Source: Mesomycoplasma hyopneumoniae J (lineage in GTDB: Bacteria > Bacillota_I > Bacilli_A > Mycoplasmatales > Metamycoplasmataceae). Taken from it: DNA of 64,000 nt. Location: positions 558,001 to 622,000 of the forward strand of contig NC_007295.1 in NCBI RefSeq assembly GCF_000008205.1, read 5' to 3'. Below, one piece after another: positions 35,448-45,969 of the stretch (positions are counted from its first letter, which is position 1; each line of letters begins with the position of its first letter). The translations under genes and the position numbers were made by a program. Below the pieces are notes generated by a model, which ran no database searches, was not told the origin of the DNA, and saw only the letters and a list, made by a program, of their open reading frames with translations.

Positions 35448-36362
35448 ATGATAATTGGCTTTATCGGGATAACAAATACGAGTATAAATTTAATTTCTAA
35501 CCTAATTTTGACAAGAAATGAGGTGGAATTCTTAATAATAGATAATAATTTTTTACGTCTAAATCAAATAATTGAAGAATTTAATAGTATTATCGACTAT
35601 GGAAGACATAAGAATAAAATTAATTTCACAAATTATCAAAATTTGGAAAAAGCTGATATTTTAATTATTGAACCAAAGCAAAATCAAGCGCCAGGAATGA
35701 ATTTAACTGATCAGGCAATCGAAAATGCTGAATGAATTTATAAAACTGGATTTTTAGTACGGAATTCAAATTTTAACGGAATTACTTTTATTTTAGGTTA
35801 TTATAATTCGATTTTGTGTAAAATTTTTAGTTCCACATCTGGACTTGTAGGGAAAAAAGTCTTTGGAATTGGCACTATTTTAGAAAATATTTATTTTAAT
35901 ATGCTTTTAAAAAAAACAAATTCTGATCTAGCAAAAACTGCTAATCTTCTTATCCTTGGAGATCAAGGAAATAGTTTTTTAATCAATCAAGATTTTAAAA
36001 ATAATGAAATAACAGATAAAAATAATGAAATATTTGATAAACTTATTCAGAAAATAAATGAAAAAAGTTTAGAAAAAATTATTAGAAAAACGGCAGAAAA
36101 TTGACTGTTAGCATCAATTTTACTAGATATTTTACTAGATATTTTTCAGCAAAAACAAAGTTTTTTCCTAATAAATTCTTGAGTTGAATCATTTTATAAT
36201 ATAAAAAATGATTTTTTCACAATTCCTGTCAAAATCGATCTATCAGGTCAAATTGAAACTAAAAATATTAACCTAAATAAGCAGGATCAGCAAAAATTAA
36301 TTCAATTTATGTGAAAAAAAGATGAACTAAACACGCTTATTGACAAATATTTATTAAAATAA
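35448..36362 (+). CDS. Lactate/malate dehydrogenase-like protein without catalytic residues
   Basis: 304 residues with the LDH scaffold: N-terminal strand-turn MIIGFIGITNTS (replacing GxGxxG), DILIIEPKQNQAPGMNL where LDH has the TAG...PGETR loop, KVFGIGTILENIYFN where LDH has GTxLDTARLR, and LLILGDQGNS where LDH has GEHGDS. The substrate-binding Arg, the catalytic Asp/Arg and the catalytic His are thus all replaced (His by Gln). Length and continuous frame speak for a maintained protein, not decay. It lies 74 nt before ptsI in the same direction. A regulatory or scaffold pseudoenzyme is my inference. The ribosome site AAGGAAAAAA precedes the ATG. Confidence 0.7.
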
Positions 36363-36386
36363 GATAAAAATTTTATTATTTTTTGA

Positions 36387-36392
36387 TATAAT
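36387..36392 (+). promoter_or_regulatory. ptsI promoter -10
   Basis: TTGATATAAT about 45 nt upstream of the ptsI ATG; a strong GGAAGGA ribosome site follows. Confidence 0.55.
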
Positions 36393-36436
36393 TTTTTTTA
36401 GTAAATAGTTTTTGTGTTTAAAACTGGAAGGAAAAG

Positions 36437-38173
36437 ATGGCAAAACTTAATTCTTATAAATTTAAAGGAATCGGGGCCTCAAGCGGAATTGCAATCGCAA
36501 AAGTTTTTAAATTAGTTGAACAAAAAATTGAAATTAGTGATCAAAAAGTTGAGGATATTAGCACTGAAATTCAAATTTTTGAAGAGGGGGTAAAAAAATC
36601 TGTTAGCCAAATTGAAAAAATTAAAAAATTAGCAACTAAGTTAGCAAAAGATGAGCTCGAAATTCTTGATGCTCATATTTTGATTGCAACAGATCCTGTT
36701 CTTAAAGAAGATACAATCAATTTAATCAAGCAAGGATATTCAGCTGCTTATTCTTTAAAAGAAACGGCAAAAAATCATACTAATTTTTTACTTGAAACCG
36801 GGGATGAATATTTAATGGCTCGAGCAACTGATATCAAAGATGCCTCACAAAGAATTATTAAAAATATTTTAAATTTGAATATTTTAGATTTAAGTGCAAT
36901 CGATAAGGATGTAATAATTGTTGCTGATGATCTAAAGCCCTCAGATACCGCCCAACTAAATTCATATGTTAAAGGTTTTGCAACTAATATTGGCTCAAAA
37001 ACTTCGCATTCAGCAATTATGGCGCGAAGTTTAGAAATTCCAGCAATTTTAGGTGTTAGTGATATTCTTGAAAAAGTTGAAAATGATGATATTTTAGCAA
37101 TTAATGGCGATCTTGGTTATGGAGTTATTAACCCAAATCAAGAAGAAATTGAAGAATTTGAGCGCCAAAAAGCCAATTTTGAAGCAGAAAAAGAAAAATT
37201 ACAAGAATTTTTAAATAAAAAAGCAACTAGTGCTGATGGAAAAAAGGTTGTAATTGCTGCTAATATTGGATCAGTTGAAGATTCATATGCAGCAAAAAAA
37301 GTAAATGCTGATGAAATTGGGCTTTTTCGCTCAGAATTTTTATATATGGACAGGTCAAATTGGCCTTCTGAAGAAGAGCAATTTTTAAGTTATAAAGCCG
37401 TAATCGAGAGTCAAAATCCGAAAAAAGTTGTTGTTAGAACCCTTGATATCGGCGGCGATAAAACTTTAAAATACTTTGATTTTGCAAAGGAATTAAACCC
37501 TTTTTTAGGCTATCGGGCAATTCGTCTTTGTCTTGATAAATTAGAAATTTTTAAAACTCAGCTTCGGGCACTAGTAAGGGCTTCTGAATTTGGAAATTTA
37601 GCAATTATGTTTCCCATGGTTGCAAGTCTTGATGAATTTTTTCAGGCAAGAGCGGTTTTTGATGAGGTATATAATCAAATTAAGGCTAAATATCCAAATG
37701 TTGCTCCAAAAAGCAACATTAAAATCGGAATTATGATTGAAATTCCGATTTCTGCAATTCTTGCTGATAAGTTTGCCGAACATGTTGATTTTTTCTCTAT
37801 TGGCACAAATGATTTAATTCAATACTCCTTTGCCGCTGATCGAATGAATGAAAAAGTCGCTTATTTATATCAAACTTTAAACCCCGGTCTGTTAAAACTT
37901 ATTAAAATGACGATTGATGCTGCCCATGCAAAAGGAAAATGAGTGGGAATGTGTGGCGAAATGGCAGGGGATATCAATGCTGTACCGCTTTTATTAGGTC
38001 TTGGACTTGATGAATTTTCAGTTTCTGCAAGTAGTGTTTTAAAAGTTAAGAAACTAATTTCCGAACTAAATTATCAAAAAATGCAGGAAATAGCAAAAAA
38101 AACGCTTGAATTTTCAACTGAAGAGCAAGTAATAAAATATCTTGAGTCTTTAAATTTAATTCGCCATAACTAA
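36437..38173 (+). CDS. ptsI: PTS enzyme I (phosphoenolpyruvate-protein phosphotransferase)
   Basis: 578 residues, normal size. N-terminal phosphohistidine site [13 protein letters not shown] (about residue 190), TIM-barrel motifs [33 protein letters not shown] and the C-terminal Cys loop [11 protein letters not shown] (Trp by TGA). It takes phosphate from PEP and passes it to HPr, and from there to sugar-specific EII proteins such as the fructose EIIABC in this window. The 3' end is part of its terminator stem. Confidence 0.98.
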
Positions 38174-38202
38174 AAAAGCACTTAAATTTAAAGACTTTTT
38201 TT
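38145..38202 (+). terminator. ptsI terminator overlapping the coding end
   Basis: AGTCTTTAAATTTAA (38145-38159, inside the last codons) pairs perfectly with 38182-38196, then a T run. A second stem (38227-38238 with 38257-38268, AAACCGAAAAAT) follows without a clear T run. Confidence 0.75.
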
Positions 38203-38330
38203 ATATTAAATACAAAAAAATATCAAAAACCGAAAAATTTAAAAAAAAATAATATAATTTTTCGGTTTAGCTCTAGAATATAATTTTTTTTAATTCGTAT
38301 TTTTTTCTTTGGAAAAAAATAAGTTTTTGA

Positions 38331-38336
38331 TATACT
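38331..38336 (+). promoter_or_regulatory. nadE -10 box close to the start (possible leaderless mRNA)
   Basis: TTGATATACT ends 11 nt before the nadE ATG, and there is no Shine-Dalgarno sequence. A TATAAT at 38279-38284 is the alternative. Confidence 0.4.
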
Positions 38337-38347
38337 TTTAAAAGTTT

Positions 38348-39088
38348 ATGATAAATAAGCAAGATGTAATAAATTATTTTAATTATCTTATTGAATGGAT
38401 TAGGCAAGAAGTTAAAAAAGCCCAGAAAAAAGGTGTTATTTTTGGACTATCGGGAGGTGTTGATTCAGCTTTAGTTGCTGTTTTAGCAAATAAAGCTTTT
38501 CCAGATTCACACTTAGGCTTGATAATGCCGATTCGCGATATGATAACTGATATGGTTGATATTGATCTTTTAGTTAAAAAATTTGGTATTAAAAATAAAG
38601 AAATTAATCTAAAACCAGCCTTTGAAAATTTGAAAAAATGCTTTAATTTAAAAAATAAATTAGCAAATTCAAATATCCAACCACGCCTTAGAATGACTAG
38701 TTTGTATGCATTTGCCCAAGAATTTGATTATTTAGTGCTTGGGACAGATAATTTTTCGGAAATGTATCTAGGATATTTTACAAAATATGGCGATGGCGGG
38801 GTCGATTTATTACCAATCGTTAATTTAACTAAAGTTCAAGTTTGAAAAATGGCAGCTGAAATTGGGATTCCAGAATCAATAATTAAGAAAAAACCAAGTG
38901 CAAATCTTTGAGAAAATCAAACTGATGAAAACGAAATGGGATTCAGCTATGGTGATTTAGATCTTTTTATGGAAAACCCAAATCTTGTAAGTAAGGAAAT
39001 TGCTGCAAAAATTACAAAATTACATGAAATAAGTAGTCATAAAAGGGATCAAATTCCTCGTCCTTTAAAAAAATTAGGAGAAATTTAA
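38348..39088 (+). CDS. nadE: NH3-dependent NAD+ synthetase
   Basis: 246 residues, the short ammonia-dependent form without a glutaminase domain. PP-loop FGLSGGVDSALVA, then GTDNFSEMYLGYFTKYGDGG and KKPSANLWENQTDENEMGF. It catalyses the last step of NAD synthesis (nicotinate adenine dinucleotide plus ammonia). It partners with NadD, encoded 2.5 kb away. The stop overlaps the yebC start (TAATG). Confidence 0.97.
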
Positions 39089-39816
39089 TGGCTGGACATT
39101 CAAAATGAGCAAACATAAAACACCGAAAAGGTGCTCAAGATGCCCTAAAAGCAAAAATTTTTAACAAATTTTCCAAAGAAATTATGGTTGCAGTTGCAAA
39201 AGGCGGCTCAGATCCAAATTCAAATCCTGCCCTTAGACTAATTATTTCAAAAGCAAGAGCAAAATCAATGCCAAAATCAAACATTGAAAAGGCTATCGCA
39301 AAAGGCGAAGGATCAACAAGTAATGGTGAAAATTTTAAAGAAATAATTTATTCTGGAACGTTATCTCATGGAATTTCGGTAATTGTTGTAATTCTTACAG
39401 ATAATATAAATCGGGCAATTGCATCTTTACAAGCGCTTTTTCGGCGGGCAAATGGTCAAATTGGCAAACAAAACTCAATTCCTTATCTATTTGAACAAAA
39501 AGGTTATCTCGAAATTGAAAAAAATAATCTAGACGAAGACGATTTAATGCTTTTTTCCCTTGATAATGGTGCTGAGGATTTCCAAAGTGATGAGACAAAT
39601 TATATGATTTATTGTCAGCCTCGAAAAATAAGTGAACTAAAAAATGAAATAGAAAAAAAATTTAGCCCTAATTTCCGCGCTGTTGAAATTAGTTATTTCC
39701 CGAATGAATGAGTTGAACTTGATCAAGAAAATACTGAAAAAATATTAAACCAAATTGATAATTTTCTTGATGATGAGGATATCCAAAATGTTTATCATAA
39801 TTTAAAATTTGCATAA
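39088..39816 (+). CDS. yebC: YebC/PmpR-family protein
   Basis: 242 residues, full length: [19 protein letters not shown] start, [25 protein letters not shown]-type helix, and the acidic middle domain with [19 protein letters not shown]. Family members are described both as transcription regulators and, in some bacteria, as factors helping ribosomes through proline-rich stretches (YebC2). Which applies here cannot be told. It is translationally coupled to nadE and followed by a terminator shared with mtnN. Confidence 0.95.
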
Positions 39817-39838
39817 TTTAATAATTACGCAAATTTTT
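39804..39838. terminator. Terminator between yebC and mtnN
   Basis: AAAATTTGC (39804-39812) pairs with GCAAATTTT (39829-39837), followed by T. Convergent genes, so it may act both ways. Confidence 0.65.
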
Positions 39839-39845
39839 TTAATAT

Positions 39846-40502
39846 TTATATATTTTCTAGTAAAACAAGACTGAACTCAACAGCCTTTTTTAGTCCTTTT
39901 TTAATTGAATTATTTACCATTTCTTTATCAGTGTTGCTCTCAATCTGGTCAGTTAAATATTTAACACAGTAAAAATTTAGCTTATTTTTACTTGCTGTTT
40001 GGGCAAAAGCAAAAGCTTCCATATCAAAAAAATGAACAAATTTAAAATCCTTAACTTGCTTTTTCTTAAAGATAAAACTATTTGATGAACCTAGATTAAA
40101 CTTCTTACCAATTTTATTATTTTCATAAAATTCTGGTTCACTAGGAAGTTTACCCGGCGGATATCAAGGTGTTTTGGCATCTAAAAGGTAGAATCTTTCC
40201 GGAAAAACTAATTGTTTTTCCATTTCTGGAAAATTAATTGATAAATTTGCGCCACAAGCTCCATAATTAATAAGATTTTCAATTGGAAATTCTTCAATAA
40301 TTTTTTGGGCAAAAATTGCTGCATTAATCAGGCCAATACCTGTATTAATATAAAGAAAATTGTATTTTTTATACCGATAGACAGCAATTTTTTTTTGAAA
40401 AATTTCAATATTTCTTAACAAAATTGCGCCGAATTCTTCTAAGTTTGCTGCTTCATTAGTATCGGCATAAAAAATTGCTGATTTAATTTTGGTGTCTAGC
40501 AT
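39846..40502 (-). CDS. mtnN: 5'-methylthioadenosine/S-adenosylhomocysteine nucleosidase
   Basis: 218 residues. YINTGIGLINAAIFAQKI matches the family's TGIGKVNAA segment, DMEAFAFAQ supplies the substrate-binding Met-Glu, and YLTDQIESN carries the catalytic Asp. It cleaves SAH and MTA, products of SAM-dependent methylation, releasing adenine. The N-terminal catalytic Glu region is divergent. The start ATG 40502 lies inside the nadD-yqeK gene (20-nt overlap), so translation is coupled. Confidence 0.88.
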
Positions 40503-41568
40503 AAATTTTGTTTTGCTCTCGTGAATTTGGTAAATCTTTATGGTTGTTATAGGCGATTTCAACTAATTTTTGAAATGCTTTTTCTAGATCCTGTCTTGCT
40601 AATTTTCGTAATTTTTGCACTCCTAGAAACCGCCGACCGCGGGCTAATTTATCGGCGACATAAACAATCTTATCAAATAAGGACATCTCAAAACAGAGGC
40701 TCGTATGACATGAAATTGCATAAATAATTTGCTCAAAAGGTAAACAATAAACATTTTTAAGTCAAATTGAAGCCGAAAGTTGATGAAGTTGATATTCTTG
40801 TAAATTCTTAACTGAAATTTTTTGACTTCTTAGAAATTCGAGATGTTGATCTTTTGTTCATTTCTTTGTAAGATCGTGAAATAATCCAGCATAATAAGCT
40901 AATTTAGAGTCCAAATTGTTAATTTTTGCATACTCATTTGCTAGTTTGGCCGTATTTTTGGAATGAATTAAGCGCTTGGAATAACCTAAAAAACTTGTTA
41001 AAATTTCTTCGGCATAAAGAAAGTTTTTACCTATATAAGCTCTAACTTTTGAATCAAGACCGGAAAATTCACCTTTTCTAATTTGTGATGAGCTGAAATT
41101 TGGCAATTTCGTTGGTAAAATTAAACCGTTATAACGTTTGAGTTGGCGTAAATCTGGATAATTTTTACGGGTAAAAACAACAAGTTGAACTTTTTCAAGA
41201 ATTTCTTTATAATTTTTCCATAATTTAAAATTACGAAGATTATCGGAACCAATAATTAAAAAGATCTTTGTATTAGGGTATTTTTTTTCAAAAAAATTAA
41301 TGGTATCGATTGTATAACTAACTTTTTTCGCTTTAATTTCAAAATCACAAACATCTGTTTTTTCAATTTGAACCAATTTGAGCATCTCATAGCGGAATTT
41401 TGGATCAATAATATTTTTTTTTTGCTTCTTAAGCGGATTTATGTAATTGGGGACAAAAAAGAGTTTATCAAGATTTAAAAATTCTATTGCTTTTTGAGCA
41501 ATTTCTAAATGCGCTTTGTGAACAGGGTTAAAAGTCCCTCCATAAATAGCAATCTTTTTCAAAGTCAT
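40483..41568 (-). CDS. nadD: Fusion of nicotinate-nucleotide adenylyltransferase (NadD) and YqeK-type HD hydrolase
   Basis: 361 residues. Residues 1-190: nucleotidyltransferase IYGGTFNPVHKAHLEIA, FVPNYINPLKK, IGSDNLRNFKLW, SSSQIRKG; this makes deamido-NAD from nicotinate mononucleotide and ATP. Residues 195-361: HD domain with HSKNTAKLANEYAK and GLFHDLTKKW (W by TGA), as in YqeK, which splits diadenosine tetraphosphate. In Bacillus these are two adjacent genes; here they form one chain, as known in several mycoplasmas. The C-terminus is basic (KIYARHQN). It follows the HAD gene by three bases and overlaps mtnN. Confidence 0.93.
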
Positions 41569-41571
41569 CTT

Positions 41572-42492
41572 TTAATAATCAATTGCTCCGACTGTGACAG
41601 TGGAACGTATTTCCTTAATTTTTTTTGATTTGGCAATTTCTTTTTCTGGATTTTTTAAAAATCGGCGGATGTAATCGCCTACGCCACCTTCTTTATTAGT
41701 TTTGTTTAATACCACGGTTGCTTGTTTTTTTACCTGGGGCGGTGAATTTTTCATAGCTACCGAAATAGTTGAAACCGTAAACATTCCGATATCATTGTAA
41801 CTATCTCCTATTGAAATAATGTTATTAAGATCAATTTTATAATAACGAGATAGCATTGAAACTGCCTTTGATTTATTGACCCCAATTGCTGTCATATCAA
41901 ATACAAAAGTATGATTTTCACCTTTTGATCAAGCAGAAAATTCACCTAAATCACCATAACGTCGTTCTAAATAAAATTTAAAGTCAGCAACATTTGTTGT
42001 TGGTTTTGTATCTAGAATTAAACACGTCGGTTTTAAAGGGATTTTATGAAAATTAAGACCTGGTTTTAAGTTACTAAGATGGTTAAATCCAAAAACTTGC
42101 TCAAGTTGTTTATCGCGTTTTTTAATTTTAGCCCATCCTGGACCTTCGATTGCCACGTTAGAAATTTCAGCTTTAACCCGTTTATCGCCCATTATATACA
42201 AAATATCGTTTAAATTTATGTAATTTATGATTGGAACAAAGTCACTATCAGTCGGGTTGTGAACAAAAGCGCCGTTAAAATTAGCGACAATTGTGTTTAA
42301 CCCGAGCTTTTCATAAACGGGTTTTGTTGATCTTCAAGGTCGGCCTGTTAAAATACAAACTATATGACCTAATTCAATTGCACGCTTAATTTCTGTTTCA
42401 GTATCAGGATGAATTTCTGAATTTGCACTATCTGATAAAACGGTTCCATCAAGATCCAAAACAAATAAAAAACGGGCTTTTAAGGTTTTCAT
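41572..42492 (-). CDS. Cof-type HAD-superfamily phosphatase
   Basis: 306 residues. Motif I FVLDLDGTVLSD near residue 10, motif II CILTGRP, then a cap domain, a lysine in NKSKAVSML and motif IV IISIGDSYNDIGMF. These are cytosolic phosphatases of sugar phosphates, FMN or similar small substrates; specificity cannot be predicted. The C-terminal extension (about 40 residues, Lys-rich then STVTVGAIDY) is unusual. Three bases separate it from nadD. A TATAAT lies only a few bases before the ATG, so a leaderless transcript is possible. Confidence 0.9.
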
Positions 42493-43054
42493 TTTCGAAA
42501 ATTATACTATAAATCTGTTAAAATATAACAAAAAAATCTAAAAATAAAGTTATATAATTATTATTAACATTATATAGTAAAACTTGATAATTTAAAAGTT
42601 TTTTTTTTTTTTTTTTTTTTTTGCATCTAAGCGGCTACATTTTATAATAAATTAATAATTTTGTAGTTTTTAATTATAAAAAAGCTGAAAATGTTAATTA
42701 TTAAACGGTTATTTTTAATAAATTTAATGAAAATTAAAAATTTTCGATGAGAGAATAACAAGATTTTAGCTTCTTTTAAACAAAAATTTTCATTCTTTTT
42801 ATTATTATAACGCTATTATAACAAAAATTAAAAAATTTCCAAATAAATTTGAAAATTTTTTAATTAACATTTTCAAGCTAGTTTTTAAAGAATTAAAAGC
42901 AAAATTATCAAAAAATAAACTAATAGTCGGAACAATTTAATCTATTTTTGGTATAATACAAAAATTTTAAAAAAGGAGAAAAATAGGAATTTCTGGCCTT
43001 TTTTATTATTTTTTGAAATTTATTAGCTTTTTTATTAATATTAGGTAAGATTGA
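42493..43054. other. 562-nt intergenic region with poly-T, divergent -10 boxes and an orphan promoter with ribosome site
   Basis: No gene found. On the minus strand, TATAAT boxes lie at about 42569-42574 and just before the HAD ATG (TATAGTATAATTTTCG). On the plus strand TTGGTATAAT (near 42949-42958) is followed by AAAAAAGGAGAAAAA, a perfect-looking promoter and ribosome site, but only a 20-odd-codon hydrophobic frame without ATG follows. No strong terminator for the ATPase operon is visible. Confidence 0.5.
42599..42622. repeat. Poly-T tract of 24
   Basis: 24 T on the plus strand, that is poly-A on the minus strand, 25 nt upstream of the minus-strand TATAAT of the HAD-nadD-mtnN run. It would overlap the -35/UP region. 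Confidence 0.9.
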
Positions 43055-44428
43055 TTAGCTTTCTTTTTTGAAAAGGTCGTCAACTGAACCTATAAAAGCA
43101 AACTCACTTGGGGAGACATCTAAAAATTCACCGTTAATGATACGGATTACTGAATCAATTGTCTTTTCAAGTGGGACATATACTCCGGGTTCCTTGGTAA
43201 ACGCGGCTGCCATAAAGAAATTCTGGGTGAAAAAGTTTTCGAGCTGGAGCGCTTTTCTTACGATAATTTTGCTCTCGGCATCAAGCTCGTCAAAACCTAA
43301 AATTAAGATAACATCCTCTAAATCCTTATATTTTTTCATAATTGATTTAGCCGCAATAATTGCATTAAAATGTCTTTCACCAATTATATTAACAGAGACT
43401 GAATTTGAAGTTGAAACAAGTGGGTCAAAAGCCGGGAAAATATTACGAGACATTTTATCACGGGAGAGCACAAATGATGAATCAAGGTGAGTAAAAAGTG
43501 AAATTGCAGCTGGATCAGAGAGGTCATCCATCGGGAGAAAAACAGTTTGAAATGAAGTAATTGATCCGTTTTCATTTTTAAAAAGTCTGTCCTGAATAAA
43601 AGCAACATCGGAAGCCATTGTTGCATGGTAACCTCCGATTGAAACATTTTTTTCAAGGGCAGAAGAAACCTCATTTGTTGCCTGAATAAACCGATAAATA
43701 TTATCGATAAATAAAAGCACATCTTCTTTTTCATAATCACGGGCATATTCAGCCGCTGTTACCCCCATTGGCACTATCATCGAACGAGCGCCAGGAGTTT
43801 CGTTCATCTGGGCCACAAACATTGTTGATTTTGCCATTAAATTTGACTCTTTTAGTTCTAAAAATAACTCTAGACCTTCACGGGAACGTTCTCCTGAACC
43901 AACAAAAATTGAAGAAACTTTCTGTCTTTGTTTAGAAACATTAAAAATAATTTCCTTCATTAAAACGGTTTTACCAACCCCGGCTCCACCAAAAATCCCG
44001 ATTTTATACCCTTCAAAAATCGGCACAAAAAAATCAAGCGCCTTAATTCCGGTCTCTAATAATTTATGTCTAATGCTAAAATTTTCTTTTCCAACATTAA
44101 TTATCGAGTTAATCGGAATTGTTCTTGGTCGATATTGTGGTGTATTTTGGGATTGCCCTAAAATGTTAAAAACTTGATTTTTTGCTGAAGGACCAACCGG
44201 TACTTGTAAAAAATTAAGAGTATTTATTACTTGTGAGCCAACTGCAATTGGAGCCGCTTTGGCAATTACAACCGCCCTGACAGTATTATGATTAAGAATT
44301 TTTTTAATAATTAAAACCGTGCGGTTTTCATGCATAACTAATGCTTGTTCGAGCTGAATTTTTTCCAATTCACTTGTGAATTTGATCTCAGCAACGTTTG
44401 TCCAGATCTGTGATATATAGCCAACCAT
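43055..44428 (-). CDS. Beta-like catalytic subunit of the F1-like X0 ATPase
   Basis: 457 residues. P-loop IFGGAGVGKTVLMKE, the catalytic Glu in VGSGERSREG, Walker B LLFIDNIYRF, and a degenerate DELSEED region (GFDELDAES). It is therefore catalytic like F1 beta, but shorter and clearly diverged from housekeeping AtpD. It is the last gene of the seven-gene operon, two bases after the alpha-like gene. The cluster type (Type 2 or 3) was described by Beven and colleagues in mycoplasmas. ATP hydrolysis is expected; whether it pumps ions or drives another surface machine is not known. Confidence 0.92.
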   Translation of the reverse strand: MVGYISQIWTNVAEIKFTSELEKIQLEQALVMHENRTVLIIKKILNHNTVRAVVIAKAAPIAVGSQVINTLNFLQVPVGPSAKNQVFNILGQSQNTPQYRPRTIPINSIINVGKENFSIRHKLLETGIKALDFFVPIFEGYKIGIFGGAGVGKTVLMKEIIFNVSKQRQKVSSIFVGSGERSREGLELFLELKESNLMAKSTMFVAQMNETPGARSMIVPMGVTAAEYARDYEKEDVLLFIDNIYRFIQATNEVSSALEKNVSIGGYHATMASDVAFIQDRLFKNENGSITSFQTVFLPMDDLSDPAAISLFTHLDSSFVLSRDKMSRNIFPAFDPLVSTSNSVSVNIIGERHFNAIIAAKSIMKKYKDLEDVILILGFDELDAESKIIVRKALQLENFFTQNFFMAAAFTKEPGVYVPLEKTIDSVIRIINGEFLDVSPSEFAFIGSVDDLFKKES

Positions 44429-44430
44429 TT

Positions 44431-45969
44431 TTATCTACCTCCAATTGTCTGCGATTTTTTAATGATATTATCAAGTAAGCTCTCTTCCATTTTCGGAAAA
44501 CTAAGGGGAATTTCCAACTGAGTTAGTGATCCGGTTTTTGCTAGAAACTGATTTGTTAGAGTTGCAAAATATGAACCAGCAAGTTCATTATCAACAAATT
44601 CATTATTTGTATATTTATTAAAAACTTGTTTCGCAAATGGATCTGTTTCCACAAGCACCCTTATAAAATCAACAACTTTTGTAGGATCTTGAACATCTTT
44701 TAAAAGTCCTCAAGAAATTATTTTAATCCCCATTAAAACACTTGTTAAAGAATAATGAGAATACCCTTTTTGAATCAAGAACTGTTCAACTTGTGATCCT
44801 TTAAATAAAAGATCGGAAGTTTCCTTGTTAAGATCATAGTCTAATTTTTCTAGTTTTGCTAGCTTTATTTGTTTTTGGTAGTTATAATAAAGTGAGGAAA
44901 TTTCTTTTGAAATTAGACGAATATTTTGAGCTTGAACCGATGATCCAGTCCGAGATACCGAAAGTCCGATATTAATAGCCGGGATTTTTCCCTGAGCAAA
45001 AAGGGCAGAAGAAGTAATAATTTGCCCATCGGTAATCGAAATTACATTTGAAGAGACAAGGGCGGTGATATCATTATCAACGGTCTGGAGAATTGGCAGG
45101 GCCGTAATTGATTTGCGGCCAATAAATTTTCCTGATCGTTCTAAAAGTTTAGAATGAGCAAAGAAAATATCAGCTGGGAAGGCTTCTTTCCCAATTGGCT
45201 GATTTGTTAAAAGGGCGACTTCACGCCAGACACTAGCATGTTTTGTTAGATCATCAAAAACAATTAAAACATCATAATTATAACTAAGATTTTCAGCATG
45301 AGCCATTGCAAAATAAGGAGCTAAATACTGATCAAAAGGGCTAGTTGAAGGGGCATGGAGCACAATTGTATTCGCCATTGCTTCATTTTGGACCAAATCG
45401 TGATATAAAGAAACTAAGTTTTGCCGTTTTTGACCGATTGAGACATAAATACATTTTGTAGTTCGTGAGTCTTTTTGGTTAATTATTGTATTAATTCCGA
45501 TATGCGTTTTTCCAGTTTGACGATCGCCGACAATTAATTCACGTTGTCCAAAACCTATCGGGTTAAAAAGATCGATTGCATAAATTCCGGTATAAATTTG
45601 CCGATCAAGTAATTCACGGCGTAAAACGCCGGCGGCAGTCTCGAATGCCGAGTGCCGATATTGTAAAAAAGTTGTTGGTCTAGCCGCGCGCGGCTCGATT
45701 ATATTTCCTGATAAATCAATGATTTTGCCAAAATATTCCATTGAAGTAAGGACTTTATCAAAATTTGGAAGTTCGATTAGTTCATCATTGATCTGAATTT
45801 TCCCTTTTTGGTTATTAAAAAGTAAATAAGCTTGATCCTGAGAGGCCTGAATTACGACAGCTTTAATCTCTGGTTTATCTTTTACTTGAAAAAATTGTTG
45901 TTCCTGCCAGTTATACTCACCTTTAACAAGAACTACATAATCTAGAACGGATGCAACTTTTAATGCCAT
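44431..45969 (-). CDS. Alpha-like subunit of the F1-like X0 ATPase
   Basis: 512 residues. Nucleotide loop ELIVGDRQTGKTHIGINTI, then YVSIGQKRQN, and the alpha-type SVSRTGSSVQAQNIR. It keeps the non-catalytic alpha features, with Gln in GDRQTGKT. It would alternate with the beta-like protein in a hexamer. Its ATG overlaps the stop of the 744-residue protein (TAATG), so stoichiometry may be set by coupling. Confidence 0.92.

Noticed and set aside
36387-38173. ptsI stop-like TGA near 37940 as a truncation
   Set aside because: The TGA codes for the Trp in the conserved [12 protein letters not shown] region.
43068-43490. 140-codon plus-strand frame inside the beta-like gene
   Set aside because: It is the antisense shadow of a well supported ATPase subunit and has no promoter, ribosome site or family motif.
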